Assembly (NCBI GenBank): GCA_947630075.1
Contig: CANRGF010000001.1
Location: 1 to 54,784 of the forward strand
DNA length: 54,784 bases
Direction: 5' to 3'
Source: an uncultured Clostridia bacterium
Lineage (GTDB): Bacteria; Bacillota; Clostridia; Christensenellales; UBA1242
The position numbers and the translations under genes are program-made. Below are positions 52,262-54,784 of this stretch, in pieces (positions within the stretch are counted from its first letter, which is position 1; every line of letters starts with the position of its first letter). The notes under the pieces were generated by a model. It was not told the DNA's origin and did not search any database. It worked only from the letters and a program-made list of their open reading frames with translations.

Positions 52262-52837
52262 ATGGAAAAGCGTGAATATAAAAACGGATTGGCTAGCAAA
52301 AAAAGAATTTCTGTGGCATATTTAAGCCTTTGCAAGCAAAAAAGAAAATTTAGCGTATGCGACGTGGTGAACGAGGCAAAAGTAAATCGTGGCACTTTTT
52401 ATTTGCACTTCAAAAATTTGGATGAAGTGAAAAATTATTTAGCGGAATATCTATCTCAAAATCTCAAAGCATTGGAGGGAGATTTTAGAATGACAGATTT
52501 AAGCAAAACGCCCGAAGCCATGCTAAGCAAATTAAACAAAATCATTATGGCGGATTTAGACTTTTTCAAACAAATTGTTTGCTTGGAAAACAACCCGTTC
52601 ATGAAGCAGATTGAGCGGGCGATTTCCGTGTCGATTTCAAACAACTTTGAAGTGATGAAATACATCACAAATCTTGAAAACTTTAAGATAGTTGTAAAAC
52701 TGATAGTGAGCGGCTCGCTTAGCGTTTACACCGATTGGCTGAAAGGTTTGATTTCGTGCACGATTGATGAACTTGCTTCGTTTGTTGCGCAACTAATTAG
52801 GGGCGGATTAAAAGAGGTGATTAGATATGCGAACTGA
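52262..52837 (+). CDS. TetR-family transcriptional regulator
   Basis: A 191-residue TetR-like protein. The HTH is KFSVCDVVNEAKVNRGTFYLHF (about 28-49), followed by an all-helical ligand/dimer domain, with a C-terminal half like TetR proteins of Firmicutes that carry YCN/TetR_C domains. It is probably a repressor that responds to a small hydrophobic ligand. ATG 52262 is preferred, since the longer start at 52226 lies in the -35 box. There is no ribosome site, and the -10 ends 7 nt upstream. Its end overlaps the methyltransferase gene by 11 nt. Confidence 0.88.
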   Translation: MEKREYKNGLASKKRISVAYLSLCKQKRKFSVCDVVNEAKVNRGTFYLHFKNLDEVKNYLAEYLSQNLKALEGDFRMTDLSKTPEAMLSKLNKIIMADLDFFKQIVCLENNPFMKQIERAISVSISNNFEVMKYITNLENFKIVVKLIVSGSLSVYTDWLKGLISCTIDELASFVAQLIRGGLKEVIRYAN

Positions 52838-54083
52838 AATTTTTGATTATGGCTCAAACGGCGAGGGCGTGGCAAAGATTGATGGAAAAATTGCCCTAGT
52901 GCCAAATTCTCTCGTTGGCGAGGTTGTGGACATATCAATAGAGAAAGACCACCCTAACTACTGCCTTGCACGAGCAGAGCACATCATTAAGGCAAGCCCT
53001 AATCGCTCCGCTCCTATCTGCCCTTATTTTGGTGAATGTGGTGGGTGCGACATCCAACACTTCAACTTTCAAGAGCAATTAAAGTTCAAAGCACTTTTGG
53101 TGCAAAAGACGCTTAAAAAAATTGCAGATATATCCGTTCAACCTGAGCCAACAGTGGCAAGCGAAAAATTTTTTAATTATAGAAACAAAATCAGCCTTGC
53201 CGTGAGGGGCTCTTTAATCGGGTTTTTCAAAAAAAGTTCGAACAACATAGTGAATGTGGACGAGTGCAAGATTGCGAGCGAAAACATAAATAAACTGATT
53301 AAAATTTCCAACGAGTATTTCAAAACAAATCCAAATAGTGAAATCAAAAATATTGTTTTTAGAGATATTTGCAATCAGGTGCTGGTGGGAGTTGTTTCGC
53401 GAAAAAAAATTGAAATTTCTAATTTTTACACCATTTTAAGCAAAAATTTCAAAAAAATTGGGCTATTTTTGATTATAAACAAAAGAAATGATTCTGTGGT
53501 GCTAACCGAAAACATTTTTCACATTGGTGGCATAAGCGAAATAAACATTGAAAATTTTGGCGTGAAATATTGCCTTGACTTATTAGGCTTTCATCAAACA
53601 AATTTAGATGTGCAAAACAAAATTTACTTTAAAGTGTTAGAATTAATTGGAGAAAACAAAAATATAATAAATGGGTTTAGTGGCTCAGGGTTGCTTTCCG
53701 CCATTCTTGCAAAAAAAGCAAAAATGGTTTATGGCATTGAAATCAACCGCTCATCGCACGAAACAAGCGAACGGCTAAAAAAGGAAAATGCCATTTCAAA
53801 TTTAAAAAACATTCACGGAGATTTCAACAAAGAATTTCCAATCTTAAAATCAAAGGCAGATGTGTTGGTGATAGACCCACCAAAAAAAGGTCTTGGCGAA
53901 TTTTGCAAAAGTGTGGTGGGAATTGACGAAATAATTTATGTTTCTTGCAGCCCTATTGCCCTAGCAAAAGACTTGCGTTATCTAAAAAAATATTATATAA
54001 TAGACACAGTTATTCCATTTGATATGTTTCCAAACACAGTGAATGTGGAAACATTGGTTAAATTGAAAAGGAGAGATTTATGA
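52827..54083 (+). CDS. rlmD: 23S rRNA (uracil-5-)-methyltransferase, RlmD/RlmCD-like
   Basis: A 418-residue TrmA-family enzyme with an N-terminal TRAM domain (GEGVAKIDGKIALVPN). The iron-sulfur ligands are in CPYFGECGGC (three Cys) plus a later Cys in the VNVDECKIASEN segment. An AdoMet-binding NGFSGSGLLS follows, then DPPKKGL and the catalytic Cys in YVSCSP. It methylates uracils at C5 in 23S rRNA. Firmicutes often have one dual-site enzyme (RlmCD). The 11-nt overlap with the TetR gene and ATGA junction with degV (54080-54083) give a tightly coupled operon. Confidence 0.92.
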   Translation: MRTEIFDYGSNGEGVAKIDGKIALVPNSLVGEVVDISIEKDHPNYCLARAEHIIKASPNRSAPICPYFGECGGCDIQHFNFQEQLKFKALLVQKTLKKIADISVQPEPTVASEKFFNYRNKISLAVRGSLIGFFKKSSNNIVNVDECKIASENINKLIKISNEYFKTNPNSEIKNIVFRDICNQVLVGVVSRKKIEISNFYTILSKNFKKIGLFLIINKRNDSVVLTENIFHIGGISEINIENFGVKYCLDLLGFHQTNLDVQNKIYFKVLELIGENKNIINGFSGSGLLSAILAKKAKMVYGIEINRSSHETSERLKKENAISNLKNIHGDFNKEFPILKSKADVLVIDPPKKGLGEFCKSVVGIDEIIYVSCSPIALAKDLRYLKKYYIIDTVIPFDMFPNTVNVETLVKLKRRDL

Positions 54084-54784
54084 TTTTAAGCACAGATTCC
54101 ACTGCCAACTTGCCAAAAGAATATTACGACGAGCTTGGCATCAGCATGATTCCAATGCAAATTAACTTGAAAGATGTAACGTATGATGATTTGAGCCCCG
54201 ACCTTCCACCTGAGAAATTTTATCAAATGATGCGCGAAGGTGCTCAACCAACCACAAATCAAATTAATGACTATCGCGCCAAAGAGTATTTTGAAAACCT
54301 TCTAAAACGAGGGGAAGACATTTTGCACATTGGCTTTTCCACCGGATTAAGCGAAAGCTCAAACACATTAAAGAGAGTGGCAGAAGAATTAAACAAAACC
54401 CATAAAAACAAAATCACCATCTTCGATTCGTTAAATGCCGCTTCTGGCGAAGGCTTAGTTGTGCTCTATGCCAATGATTTAATCAAAGAGGGGAAAACCA
54501 CAGAAGAAATTCTCTCTGCACTAGAAGGCGTTAGGGACAAAGCCTGTGCATTCTTCACCGTTGAAGCATTAAAATATTTAGTGCGTGGTGGTAGGCTTAG
54601 TAAGGTGTCTGGCGTGCTGGGCACTCTGCTAAAAATAAAGCCTGTGCTGAGAGTGGACGAGAATGGCAAACTTGTTGCGTTTAAAAAAGTGATTTCAAGA
54701 AGAAAATCTATCAACGAATTGGTGAACATCTGCAAGGAGAATATTGGGGACAAAAAGTATGTGTTTATCAACCACGCCGTTTGC
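54080..54784 (+). CDS. DegV family fatty-acid-binding protein B (3' end beyond window)
   Basis: The 235 residues seen before the right edge begin MILSTDSTANLPKEYYDELG and contain GFSTGLSESSNT and ALKYLVRGGRLSK, the DegV fatty-acid-binding motifs. It is a paralogue of the minus-strand degV at 51191-52108, but clearly diverged. AAAGGAGA precedes ATG 54080, which overlaps the rlmD stop (ATGA). The gene is incomplete here, lacking the last 50-60 residues of the family. Confidence 0.92.
   Translation, partial: MILSTDSTANLPKEYYDELGISMIPMQINLKDVTYDDLSPDLPPEKFYQMMREGAQPTTNQINDYRAKEYFENLLKRGEDILHIGFSTGLSESSNTLKRVAEELNKTHKNKITIFDSLNAASGEGLVVLYANDLIKEGKTTEEILSALEGVRDKACAFFTVEALKYLVRGGRLSKVSGVLGTLLKIKPVLRVDENGKLVAFKKVISRRKSINELVNICKENIGDKKYVFINHAVC

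Noticed and set aside
1..54784. Alternative genetic code (TGA as Trp), suggested by the mycoplasma-like transfer genes
   Set aside because: TGA is used as a normal stop (for example rlmD), Trp positions in core proteins use TGG, and frames are continuous under the standard bacterial code.

Overview
The window is AT-rich, densely coded bacterial DNA with strong sigma-A promoters, AGGAGG-type ribosome sites, TAA/TAG/TGA stops, lipoproteins and a SpoIIQ-like sporulation peptidase. Together with an OLE RNA/OapA locus this points to a low-GC member of the Firmicutes, probably an uncultivated clostridial or gut-associated lineage. The species cannot be named from the sequence.

Layout. (1) 1-6.7 kb is part of a conjugation-type (type IV secretion) module: a VirB6-like polytopic protein cut by the left edge, a 494-residue membrane-anchored protein, a lipoprotein and a pilin-like protein on the minus strand, and a divergent VirD4 coupling ATPase on the plus strand. 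The divergent promoter region holds an 81-bp tandem duplication, and a very GC-rich cloverleaf lies between the 494-residue gene and the VirB6-like gene. (2) 6.8-9.4 kb is accessory: two orphan small genes, initiator tRNA-fMet, a long imperfect palindrome, and a metallophosphoesterase fused in frame to the C-terminal half of a large serine recombinase. (3) 9.5-28 kb is mostly core: a COG0523 metallochaperone, pth-mfd, a PrsA-like foldase, SpoIIQ and possible partners, acyl carrier protein, ftsH, cvpA-tyrS, ychF, uppP and a GNAT enzyme. (4) 28.5-30.8 kb holds a gene remnant, a large structured RNA identified as OLE RNA with oapA behind it, and a FabG-like reductase. (5) 31-36.9 kb has two exported proteins in an operon with gltX, then a membrane-anchored metallo-beta-lactamase-fold pair. 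(6) 37-54.8 kb has a Ca2+-type P-ATPase, a Rel enzyme without a recognisable hydrolase site, a PlsC-GT8-GT8-PlsC lipid/glycan cluster with one gene split by an in-frame stop, radC, an HtrA-like lipoprotein, argS, a new-looking HExxH protein, YigZ and DegV proteins, a TetR regulator and an RlmD-type methyltransferase.

The most striking window-wide signal is translational. About eleven genes (including pth, uppP, argS, a fabG homologue and several orphans) have a -10 box ending 5-7 nt before the start codon and no Shine-Dalgarno sequence, so they should be leaderless. Their neighbours use ordinary ribosome sites. The most unusual loci are the OLE/OapA pair, the phosphoesterase-recombinase fusion, the GC-rich cloverleaf and the hydrolase-deficient Rel protein.
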